Source of the DNA: CAWIJJ01 sp963836405
GTDB lineage: Bacteria > Acidobacteriota > Terriglobia > Bryobacterales > Bryobacteraceae
DNA: 64,000 nucleotides
Direction of reading: 5' to 3'
Assembly: GCA_963836405.1 (NCBI GenBank)
Contig: CAWIJL010000002.1
Coordinates: 310,001 to 374,000, forward strand
In this document: positions 18,211 to 25,294 of the stretch, in pieces
Position numbering within the stretch: the stretch's first letter is position 1
Layout: every line of letters starts with the position of its first letter
Notes under the pieces: generated by a model
What the model saw: only the letters and a program-made list of their open reading frames with translations
Told to the model about the DNA's origin: nothing
The model's database searches: none
Made by a program: the position numbers and the translations under genes

Positions 18211-20545
18211 TTATTTCCTCTACCGGGCCTTTCAAGCTGTTGGGCTGCCTGTCCTGCTGTCGTATTTCCTGTTCCGCGCCGTCCGGAACCGGGCCTATTG
18301 GAAATCCCTGCCCGAACGCCTGGGATTCTTGCCCCGCTCTTTTAGACAGACCGGTCCCGGATCCATTTGGTTGCACGCAGTTTCGGTGGGCGAAATTCTT
18401 TCGTGCGTCGAATTCCTGCGCGCCGTCCACGCCGCCTTTCCGCGCGCGAAGCTGTTTGTTTCCACCACTACGCTGGCCGGCCGCGCCATCGCCGGCGAAA
18501 AACTGAACGGCCTCGTTGACGGCGTCTTCTACGCCCCCGTTGACTACGTCGCCGCCGTCCGCCGCGTCCTTCGCACCCTCCGCCCTTCCGTTCTGGTGGT
18601 GGCCGAAACCGAGATCTGGCCCAACCTGTTCCGCGAAGTGAAACGCACCGGCGCCGGCCTCCTGCTCGTCAACGGCCGCCTCTCCGACCGCGCTTTCCCC
18701 CGCTACCTCCCATTCCGCAACCTCTTCCGCGAAGTGCTGCCGGCCGCCGACGCGATTCTGGCCCAAACCGAGGCCATGGCCGAACGCTTCCGGGCGCTCG
18801 GAGCCCCGCCCGCAAAGGTCCTCGTCACCGGCAATTTCAAGTACGATTTCGAGCCGCGGGAAGCGCCCCCCGGCTCTCCCGTCCGCGCCCTGCTGGAAGC
18901 GTCCGGGAATCCGCGGGTCTTCATCGCGGCCAGCACCATGCCGCCCGCCCGTCCCGGCGACGTAGACGAAGACGACGCGGTCATCGCCGCCTTCCGCAAA
19001 CTGGCCGAACGCCACCGCGACCTCCTGCTCATCCTCGTTCCGCGCAAACCGGAGCGCTTCGACACCGTGGCGAAAAAGCTCGAGGCCGCCGGCCTGCCCT
19101 ACCTCCGCCGCTCCCGGCTCGACCGTCAGACGCTCCCCCCTCCCTGCGTCCTGCTTCTCGATACCGTAGGCGAGCTCAGCGGGCTCTTCGCCCTGGCCGA
19201 CGCGGTCTTCATGGGCGGCACCCTGGCCGACCGCGGCGGCCACAACATCCTGGAACCGGCCGCCTTCGGCAAACCCGTCATCATCGGCCCCCACATGGCC
19301 AACTTCCAGGCCATCGCCGACGATTTCCGCGCCGCTCGCGCCTGCATCGAAATTCAGGAGCCCGCCCAACTCGCACCCGCCGTGGCCCTCTGCCTCGAGA
19401 ATCCCCGCGAGGCCGCTGCCGTCGCCGCTCGCGCGCTCGAACGCGCCCGCGCCAACCGGGGCGCCACGGCTTCCGCCGTTGCCGAACTTCAGTCTCTCTA
19501 TACCACCCGCATTCCGCGCTACCGCCCGGCCTTTCCCTGGCTGCAACTGCGCTGGCCGGCGTCGAAGTTGTGGGAGCGCGGCGGCCGCCGCCGGCACGCC
19601 CGCTCTCTCGCCATCCAACGCCGCCTCCCCGTCCCCGTGATTTCGGTCGGCAACCTCACCATGGGAGGCACCGGCAAAACGCCGTTCGTGTTGTGGCTGG
19701 CCGCGGCATTGCACGCCCGCGATCGCCATCCCGGCATTTTGACCCGCGGCTACGGGCGCAGTTCACCCGAAAAGAACCTCATCCTTCCGCCCGGAGCCCG
19801 CCTTCCCGCTTCCCGAACCGGCGACGAGCCGCAACTTTTCCTGCGCTCCGGCCTCGCCCCCGTCGGCATCGGCGCCGACCGCTATTCCACCGCCGAGGAA
19901 CTTCTGCGCCTGTTTCATCCCGGCGTGCTCCTGCTCGACGACGGATTCCAGCACGTGAAACTCGCCCGCGACCTCGACATCGTCCTCATCGACGCACTGA
20001 ATCCGTTCGGCGGCCGCGCCCTCTTTCCCCTCGGCCGCCTCCGCGAGCCCGAGTCCGCCATCGCCCGCGCCGGCGTCGTGGTGCTCACCCGCGTCGAATT
20101 CTCCGACCTCGGCCCGGCGATTGAAAATTGCGTTCGCGAGTGGAACCCGAAAGCCCGCATCTTCCGCGCCTTCGTCACCCCCGTTTCCTGGGTGGAAAGC
20201 CGGACCGGACAAGAGTATCCGGCCGCCGAACCCCCTTTCGAAGCCGCCGGCGGCTTCTGCGGCATCGGCAACCCGCAGTCCTTCCGCCGCACGCTCGGCG
20301 ACGTGGGTGTTCACCCCGTGGACTGGATCGAGTTCGAGGACCACCACCGCTACCGTCCCTATGAACTGAAACGGATTTCCCGCGCCGCCCTGTCCCGGGG
20401 CGCCACCGCCCTGGTCACCACCGAAAAGGATTCCGTCAACCTGTGCGACCAGTGCGACGACCTGGTCGCGCCCCTCTCCCTCTACTCGCTCCGCATCGGA
20501 ATCCGCCTCGATCGGGAAGACGAGTTTCTGTCCCTCCTCCCTTAA
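18194..20545 (+). CDS. KdtA (WaaA)-LpxK fusion protein
   Basis: 783 residues from a TTG at 18194, with AAGAG eight bases upstream; the frame is open back to 18128, so the start is uncertain. Residues 1 to about 435 are 3-deoxy-D-manno-octulosonic acid transferase (membrane anchor, then GSIWLHAVSVGE, VVAETEIWPN, GGTLADRGGHNILEPA). From about 440 the protein is tetraacyldisaccharide 4'-kinase LpxK, with the P-loop GNLTMGGTGKTPF and LLDDGFQHVKLARD. Both make Kdo2-lipid A at the inner face of the inner membrane. LpxK acts just before KdtA, yet the domain order is reversed. No internal stop is present. Confidence 0.88.
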   Translation: MKTKGIYFLYRAFQAVGLPVLLSYFLFRAVRNRAYWKSLPERLGFLPRSFRQTGPGSIWLHAVSVGEILSCVEFLRAVHAAFPRAKLFVSTTTLAGRAIAGEKLNGLVDGVFYAPVDYVAAVRRVLRTLRPSVLVVAETEIWPNLFREVKRTGAGLLLVNGRLSDRAFPRYLPFRNLFREVLPAADAILAQTEAMAERFRALGAPPAKVLVTGNFKYDFEPREAPPGSPVRALLEASGNPRVFIAASTMPPARPGDVDEDDAVIAAFRKLAERHRDLLLILVPRKPERFDTVAKKLEAAGLPYLRRSRLDRQTLPPPCVLLLDTVGELSGLFALADAVFMGGTLADRGGHNILEPAAFGKPVIIGPHMANFQAIADDFRAARACIEIQEPAQLAPAVALCLENPREAAAVAARALERARANRGATASAVAELQSLYTTRIPRYRPAFPWLQLRWPASKLWERGGRRRHARSLAIQRRLPVPVISVGNLTMGGTGKTPFVLWLAAALHARDRHPGILTRGYGRSSPEKNLILPPGARLPASRTGDEPQLFLRSGLAPVGIGADRYSTAEELLRLFHPGVLLLDDGFQHVKLARDLDIVLIDALNPFGGRALFPLGRLREPESAIARAGVVVLTRVEFSDLGPAIENCVREWNPKARIFRAFVTPVSWVESRTGQEYPAAEPPFEAAGGFCGIGNPQSFRRTLGDVGVHPVDWIEFEDHHRYRPYELKRISRAALSRGATALVTTEKDSVNLCDQCDDLVAPLSLYSLRIGIRLDREDEFLSLLP

Positions 20546-21003
20546 CCGCGGGACGATGGAGCACCGAACCTCCCGGCCGAACGTTGCGGATTGCACATTT
20601 CCGCCGCCCCGGCGGTTGTTCGCTCCAGCCGCCCGGTCTATTGTGGAATCGAAGTTTTGGCCTCGGCCGTGCGCGGGCGGTTTCCGTTGGGCGGAGATAA
20701 GTCCGCCCGCGCTTATTCCAACGTCGAAAGCCGCGGAATAGCCAAACGCCGGGCGATGACCAGGAGCGATCCATCGCGCAGATTGCAGGAACCCGTGCCG
20801 AGTCAAGGTCCGAGATGGGGACCTCGCGGCCAAGTGGCGCTCAATCCAGCCAATGTGCCTCGTTGGTGGTCGCCTTCCGGCGCCTGCCTCCGGATACGGC
20901 GACGGAAGGATTGCGCTGCCGAAATCAGGCGCGTCAGGAATAGCCAAACGCCGATCCGCCCGGGATCGAGCGGCTACATCGGACCAAAGGGCTTAAGCGG
21001 CCT
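20546..21003. repeat. Gene-free region with 17-bp direct repeat
   Basis: No convincing gene. The 17-mer GGAATAGCCAAACGCCG occurs twice, at 20735-20751 and 20937-20953, 202 bases apart. No transposase or inverted ends accompany it. The nearby open frames have poor codon structure and look accidental. Confidence 0.4.
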
Positions 21004-21573
21004 TCATGCGCCGGCACGAGTAGCGTCTCGCGAAATCGTCAGTGCGGCAGCACCCAGTCCGCCGGCAACCAGAGACGGGCCATGGATATCGTGACCGGCG
21101 ATCAGCACAACCGCTCCCATCACGATCACTGCTCCTCCGAAGCGAAGCTGAATTGGCCGTTTGCGCCAGACCAGCCACAGTGCCAGGCCTCCAAGCAATC
21201 CGCAAACCGCAACCGACGAGCCGGCGCCCGTAGGTTGCCATCTCCAGCCCGCGAGTTCTCCCACTACCGCCCCGGTCAGGTAAAGCATCAGCCAGCCTGC
21301 GCTGCCGAAAATACGCTCCACGAGAATCCCAACAATGGCGATGCCGGCGAGATTCACTGCAATCTGTTGCCAGCCTTCCGGATTGATCAATATCGGCGTA
21401 ATCAGACGCCACCACTGCCCCGAGGCCAGCATGTCCGGCTTCCGCTCGAGTGCGCCGATCAGGACGGGAGTGCGGAATTGCAGTGCCGTCAACCCGGCGG
21501 TGATGAAGAGCACCGCAAGCGTAGCTTTGGGGAATCTCGCAACCACGATGACGACACCGCTACCCCCGCTCAC
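21004..21573 (-). CDS. Rhomboid-like membrane protein
   Basis: 189 residues from a GTG that overlaps the stop of the DUF2200 gene (GTGA). Six hydrophobic segments follow the rhomboid order: QWWRLITPILIN, then AVNLAGIAIVGILVERIFG, a serine segment AGSSVAVCGLLGG and a final helix with HGPSLVAGGLGA. Rhomboids are intramembrane serine proteases; the serine lies in GxSx here rather than the usual GxSG, while the C-terminal histidine is present. Activity is therefore uncertain. Confidence 0.7.
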   Translation of the reverse strand: MSGGSGVVIVVARFPKATLAVLFITAGLTALQFRTPVLIGALERKPDMLASGQWWRLITPILINPEGWQQIAVNLAGIAIVGILVERIFGSAGWLMLYLTGAVVGELAGWRWQPTGAGSSVAVCGLLGGLALWLVWRKRPIQLRFGGAVIVMGAVVLIAGHDIHGPSLVAGGLGAAALTISRDATRAGA

Positions 21574-21920
21574 TTCCGCAGGATCTTGTCCATGGCCTTT
21601 CCCTTGGCCAGTTCATCCACCAGCTTGTCCAGGTAACGGATCTGTTGCATGAGCTTGTCCTCGATCTCCTCCACCCGGTAGCCGCAGATTACGCCGGTAA
21701 TCTTGGAGACGTTCGGGTTGATCCGTGGCGCCCGGGCGAAGAAAGTCTCGAAGTCCACCTTCCTGTCGATCTGCTGTTGCAGCGTCTGTTCATCGTAGCC
21801 TGTCAGCCAGTAGATGATGGCATGCACTTCTTCCTTCGTACGACCCTTCTTTTCCGCCTTGGCGACGTAGAGCGGGTAGACGCTTGCGAACGCCATTCTG
21901 AATACTCTCGTGTTGTCCAT
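21570..21920 (-). CDS. DUF2200 domain protein
   Basis: 116 residues, the usual length for DUF2200. Characteristic blocks are FASVYPLYVAKAEKKGRTKEEV, IIYWLTGYD, VDFETFFARAP, ITGVICGYRVEEIEDKLMQ and RYLDKLVDELAKGKAMDKIL. The function of the family is unknown. It overlaps the rhomboid gene by four bases, so the two form an operon. Confidence 0.88.
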   Translation of the reverse strand: MDNTRVFRMAFASVYPLYVAKAEKKGRTKEEVHAIIYWLTGYDEQTLQQQIDRKVDFETFFARAPRINPNVSKITGVICGYRVEEIEDKLMQQIRYLDKLVDELAKGKAMDKILRK

Positions 21921-21997
21921 GGCTGCGTTGCTCCTCGAAGTTTAGCGCTTTCGTTCAGAGCGCAATCGTCGCTCCGAACCAGGGGCGACAGCCTCCA

Positions 21998-22558
21998 TCA
22001 CGCCAGCGTGCGATAGCGAAGATAGACCCATCCATTCGTGAAACGCCGCTCGTCCACCAGATCCAGCCTCACGCCTACGTTGCTGGGCAGGACCCGAATG
22101 CCGCCGCCACGCACAGCAGGCACGACGAGCAGTTGATACTCATCGACGAGCCCGGCCCGGATCGCGTGGGCGGCAAGAGCGGGACCGCCCATCGTAATGT
22201 CGTGAGGCACTTGAGTCTTCAGCTCGCGAACCACCTGCGGATCGAATTCCCGCGCGAGACGCGTCTTCCGTGTAGAGACGGTCTCCAGAGATTTGGAATA
22301 GACGATCTTGTCGGCCGCTTGCCAGATCCGCGCGAACTCCAGCAGGGCCGGCGTTAGGCCAGGAATGACCTGCGGCGTCTCCCAAACCGCCATCGTCTCG
22401 TACATCTTGCGTCCATAGAGATACGTGCCGAAAGGGCGCACGAGATCGGTGATGAACGCAAATACCTCCCCGTCTGGCGCCGCCCAATCGAGATCGCCGG
22501 TTTCATCCGCGATAAAGCCGTCCAGCGACGTGGGCGTAAAGTAGATCAGTTTGGCCAT
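21998..22558 (-). CDS. Dihydrofolate reductase-like (RibD C-terminal) protein
   Basis: 186 residues. The N-terminus KLIYFTPTSLDGFIAD, the segment YLYGRKMYETM and the later DITMGGPALAAHAIRAGLVDEYQLLVVP match the RibD_C/DHFR-like fold. Members bind NAD(P)H; most are uncharacterised reductases rather than true folate enzymes. It stands alone between the rhomboid pair and the tpiA terminator. Confidence 0.82.
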   Translation of the reverse strand: MAKLIYFTPTSLDGFIADETGDLDWAAPDGEVFAFITDLVRPFGTYLYGRKMYETMAVWETPQVIPGLTPALLEFARIWQAADKIVYSKSLETVSTRKTRLAREFDPQVVRELKTQVPHDITMGGPALAAHAIRAGLVDEYQLLVVPAVRGGGIRVLPSNVGVRLDLVDERRFTNGWVYLRYRTLA

Positions 22559-22634
22559 CGTGTAGACCCCACATCGTATCGGTAGAAAGGCGAGCCAGCT
22601 CTGTTTCCTCGAACCCGCCGTCGGAAGTCCGGAC

Positions 22635-22665
22635 GGGAGGTGCCATCTTAAGACACCCCTCCCGC
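22635..22665 (-). terminator. Putative terminator of deoB-tpiA
   Basis: CGGGAGG (22635-22641) and CCTCCCG (22659-22665) form a stem downstream of tpiA, extended by a partly paired GTG/CAC. No T-run follows on the minus strand, so it could be a rho-assisted site or an mRNA end-stabilising hairpin. Confidence 0.4.
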
Positions 22666-22679
22666 CCGGCAGAAACGCT

Positions 22680-23429
22680 TCAGAAATTCACGATGGATGC
22701 GAACGAATTGGGCTCCAAACTCGCCCCGCCCACCAGCGATCCGTCGATCTCCGGCTGCGCCATCAGGCTCTTCACATTGTCCGGCTTCACCGACCCGCCG
22801 TACAGAATTCGCACCGCGTCCGCCGCCGCCTTCCCGAATTTCGCCGCTACCTGCGCCCGGATCGTCCGGTGCGCGTCGGCCGCAATTTCCGGCGTCGCCG
22901 TCTTGCCCGTGCCGATCGCCCAGACCGGTTCATAGGCGATCGCGATCTTCGCGAACTGCTCCGCCGTCAGCCCGGCAATCCCGTTCTGGAATTGGCCCAC
23001 CAGCACCGCTTCCGTGGTTCCACCCTCGCGCTCTTCCAGGCGCTCGCCCACGCACACGATCGGCGTCAGCCCGTACTCCAGCGCCGCCTGCGTCCGCTTG
23101 AGGACAGTGGCGTCCGTCTCCCCGAAATACTGGCGCCGCTCGCTGTGTCCGACGATCGCGTGGCTCGCGCCCACCGCGTTCAGCATCGGTCCGGAAATTT
23201 CGCCCGTGAACGCGCCTTCTTTGGCCCATGCGATATTCTGCGATCCCACATGGATGTTCGTTCCCTTGGCCGCTTCCACGGCCGCGGCGAGGTTCGTGAA
23301 GGGAGGACAGATCACGATCTCGCAGTGTTCGGATTTCTCGACCAGCGGCCGGAATTTCTCGATGAATGCAGCGGTTTCCGCGGGCGTCTTGTACATTTTC
23401 CAATTGCCCGCCATGACTGGTTTTCTCAT
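22680..23429 (-). CDS. tpiA: Triosephosphate isomerase
   Basis: 249 residues, normal length. ATG 23429 overlaps the deoB stop (ATGA). Conserved parts are AGNWKMYK with the catalytic lysine, IVGHSERR with the electrophilic histidine, AYEPVWAIGTGKTA with the catalytic glutamate, and the phosphate-binding YGGSVKP and VGGASL. The enzyme interconverts dihydroxyacetone phosphate and glyceraldehyde 3-phosphate in the cytoplasm. There is no clear ribosome site, so translation is probably coupled to deoB. Confidence 0.95.
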   Translation of the reverse strand: MRKPVMAGNWKMYKTPAETAAFIEKFRPLVEKSEHCEIVICPPFTNLAAAVEAAKGTNIHVGSQNIAWAKEGAFTGEISGPMLNAVGASHAIVGHSERRQYFGETDATVLKRTQAALEYGLTPIVCVGERLEEREGGTTEAVLVGQFQNGIAGLTAEQFAKIAIAYEPVWAIGTGKTATPEIAADAHRTIRAQVAAKFGKAAADAVRILYGGSVKPDNVKSLMAQPEIDGSLVGGASLEPNSFASIVNF

Positions 23430-24610
23430 AGTAGTTGGTTTAAAAAACTTTCTCCGTGGGCGATCTGGGCGCCGAAATTCCCGGCCACGGTCTGTCCGAT
23501 GTCCGCAAGCGACCCGCGCAGCCCCAGGTCCACTCCCGCACGGCCGTGCGGTCCGAAAGCCACCAGCGGCACGTATTCGCGTGTGTGATCGGTGCCGGCC
23601 ACGCTGGGATCGCAGCCGTGATCCGCCGTCAGAATGGCCAAATCGCCGGCCTGCATCGCGCCCTCGAATTCCGGCAGCCACCCGTCGAACTGCTCGATCG
23701 CGCTCGCGTACCCTTCAATGTCGTTGCGATGTCCGTACTGCTGGTCGAAATCCACCAGGTTCACGAAGATCAGGCCGCGCTTGGTCTCTCCCATCGCCTC
23801 CAGGGTCTTCTGCATCCCGTCCTGGTTATTCTTCGTCTTGTCCGTCTCGCCGATTCCCCGGCCCAGGAAAATGTCGAAAATTTTGCCCACGCCGTGCACC
23901 GGCACGCGCCGCTCCGCCAACCGGTCGAGCAGCATCCCGCGGGGCGGAGGAACCGCGTAATCGTGCCGGTTCGCGGTGCGCGCGAAGCTGCCCGGCGAGC
24001 CCACAAAAGGACGCGCGATCACCCGGCCCACCTCGTGCGGCCCGCGCAGAATCTCGCGCGCCGTCTCGCAGATCTTGTACAGTTCCCACAACGGGATGAC
24101 TTCTTCGTGAGCCGCCACCTGAAACACGCTGTCCGCCGACGTGTACACGATCGGCGACCCCGTGCGCATGTGCGCGGCGCCCAGTTCCTCGATAATTTCG
24201 GTGCCCGATGCCGCCTTGTTCCCGAGTGAGCTGCGCCCGATCCGCCGCTCGAACTCGTGCATCACCTCCGGCGGGAACCCGTGGGGGTAAAGCGGAAACG
24301 GCGTGTCCAGGTGAATGCCCACCATTTCCCAATGTCCGGTGGTCGTGTCCTTGCCCGGCGAGGCCAGCGTGCACCTGCCGTACCCTCCCGCCGGCATGGC
24401 GGCCGCGTCGATTCCCGCCAGCGGCTTGATGTTTCCCAGGCCCAGGCGCTGGAGGTTCGGCACGTGCAACCCCCGCAGTCGCGCCAGGTTCCCGAGCGTG
24501 TCCGCGCCCGGCGGGTCGCCAAAGGCCCCCGCGTCCGGCATCGCGCCGATTCCCACGCTGTCGAGTACGATCCAGACGATCCGTTCAAACACAACCTTCG
24601 ACTGTAACAT
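23426..24610 (-). CDS. deoB: Phosphopentomutase
   Basis: 394 residues from ATG 24610. Metal and substrate motifs are intact: VLDSVGIGAMPDAG, DTTTGHWEMVG, VNLVDFDQQYGHRND, LTADHGCDP and GTDHTREYVP. DeoB interconverts ribose or deoxyribose 1- and 5-phosphates in nucleoside salvage; its product feeds toward glyceraldehyde 3-phosphate, which fits the coupled tpiA. The frame is open far upstream through the minisatellite, but that stretch is repeat-derived and not protein-like. Confidence 0.93.
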   Translation of the reverse strand: MLQSKVVFERIVWIVLDSVGIGAMPDAGAFGDPPGADTLGNLARLRGLHVPNLQRLGLGNIKPLAGIDAAAMPAGGYGRCTLASPGKDTTTGHWEMVGIHLDTPFPLYPHGFPPEVMHEFERRIGRSSLGNKAASGTEIIEELGAAHMRTGSPIVYTSADSVFQVAAHEEVIPLWELYKICETAREILRGPHEVGRVIARPFVGSPGSFARTANRHDYAVPPPRGMLLDRLAERRVPVHGVGKIFDIFLGRGIGETDKTKNNQDGMQKTLEAMGETKRGLIFVNLVDFDQQYGHRNDIEGYASAIEQFDGWLPEFEGAMQAGDLAILTADHGCDPSVAGTDHTREYVPLVAFGPHGRAGVDLGLRGSLADIGQTVAGNFGAQIAHGESFLNQLL

Positions 24611-24625
24611 GCGGCATTCCGCGGC

Positions 24626-24922
24626 CACCCTGTTGCATCCCGCCGCGACCCTTACGCATCGCCGCGACCCAAACGCATCACCCCGACCCGCACCCATCAC
24701 CGCGACCCAAACCCGTCGCCGCAACCCGCACCCATCGCCGCGACCCAAGCACCCCGCCGCGACCCAAGCACCCCGCCGCGACCCAAGCACCCCGCCGCGA
24801 CCCCAACGCACACCGCGACCCCCAACGCATCGCCGCGACCCGCACCCATCACCGCGACCCAAACCCGTCGCCGCAACCCGCACCCATCGCCCCGACCCGC
24901 ACCCATCGCCCCGCCCCCCCCC
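24626..24922. repeat. 19-bp minisatellite, about 15 copies
   Basis: An imperfect head-to-tail array with a 19-base period. The common unit is GACCC followed by two variable bases and then a 12-base part such as ACCCATCACCGC, ACCCGTCGCCGC or GCACCCCGCCGC. Two units differ in length by one base. A block of 55 bases is repeated exactly at 24685-24739 and 24837-24891, 152 bases (eight periods) apart. Nineteen is not a multiple of three, so the array is unlikely to encode a peptide repeat. Confidence 0.8.
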
Positions 24923-24924
24923 AC

Positions 24925-24953
24925 TTGATATGTATCTCCGCCATATATACAAT
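24925..24953 (+). promoter_or_regulatory. Vegetative promoter of padR, apparently leaderless
   Basis: TTGATA (24925-24930) and TACAAT (24948-24953) are 17 bases apart, each five of six to consensus. The PadR ATG is at 24962, so transcription should begin at or within a few bases of the start codon. No Shine-Dalgarno sequence is present. Confidence 0.6.
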
Positions 24954-24961
24954 CGACAGAT

Positions 24962-25294
24962 ATGGCGACACCGGATATCCAGAAGGGCGGCGCGGAGATG
25001 ATCCTCCTGGCGCTCCTCGAAGCCCGCCCCCGCCACGGCTACGAGCTGGCCAAGCTGATCGAATCGCAGAGCGGCAATCGCCTGCAATTTCATGTCGCTT
25101 CCCTCTATCCCATGCTCTACCGCCTCGAGCGCAAAAAACTCGTCGAGGGCCGCTGGGTCGAAAAAACCGGCGAGCGCCGCCGCCGCTACTACCGCTTGAC
25201 CGCCGCCGGCAAAAAAGCCCTCGCCGAGCAGCGCCGCTCCTGGCGCGAATTCGTGGCCGCGCTCAACCGCCTCACGGGGTTCGGCCATGCGTGA
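24962..25294 (+). CDS. PadR-family transcriptional regulator
   Basis: 110 residues. The PadR winged helix is seen as MILLALLEARPRHGYELAKLIE, FHVASLYPMLYRLERKKLVEGRW and RRRYYRLTAAGKKALAE. The stop lies inside the start of the following permease gene (8-base overlap), the usual pairing of PadR with ADOP permeases in Acidobacteria. It probably represses its own operon. Confidence 0.85.
   Translation: MATPDIQKGGAEMILLALLEARPRHGYELAKLIESQSGNRLQFHVASLYPMLYRLERKKLVEGRWVEKTGERRRRYYRLTAAGKKALAEQRRSWREFVAALNRLTGFGHA

Noticed and set aside
17498..19729. 743-codon minus-strand frame opposite kdtA-lpxK
   Set aside because: Same reason: it spans parts of three real genes and has no recognisable family motifs.
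20591..21094. Open frame of 167 codons on the + strand
   Set aside because: Low-complexity Arg/Pro-rich product, no start signal, and it runs into the rhomboid gene of the other strand.
24626..24922. CRISPR array
   Set aside because: Units are contiguous with no unique spacers, and the period is only 19 bases.
24611..25288. Long N-terminal extension of deoB on the minus strand
   Set aside because: The frame is open only because the GC-rich 19-bp repeat lacks stop codons; it encodes Gly/Arg-rich repeats, and the phosphopentomutase fold begins after ATG 24610.
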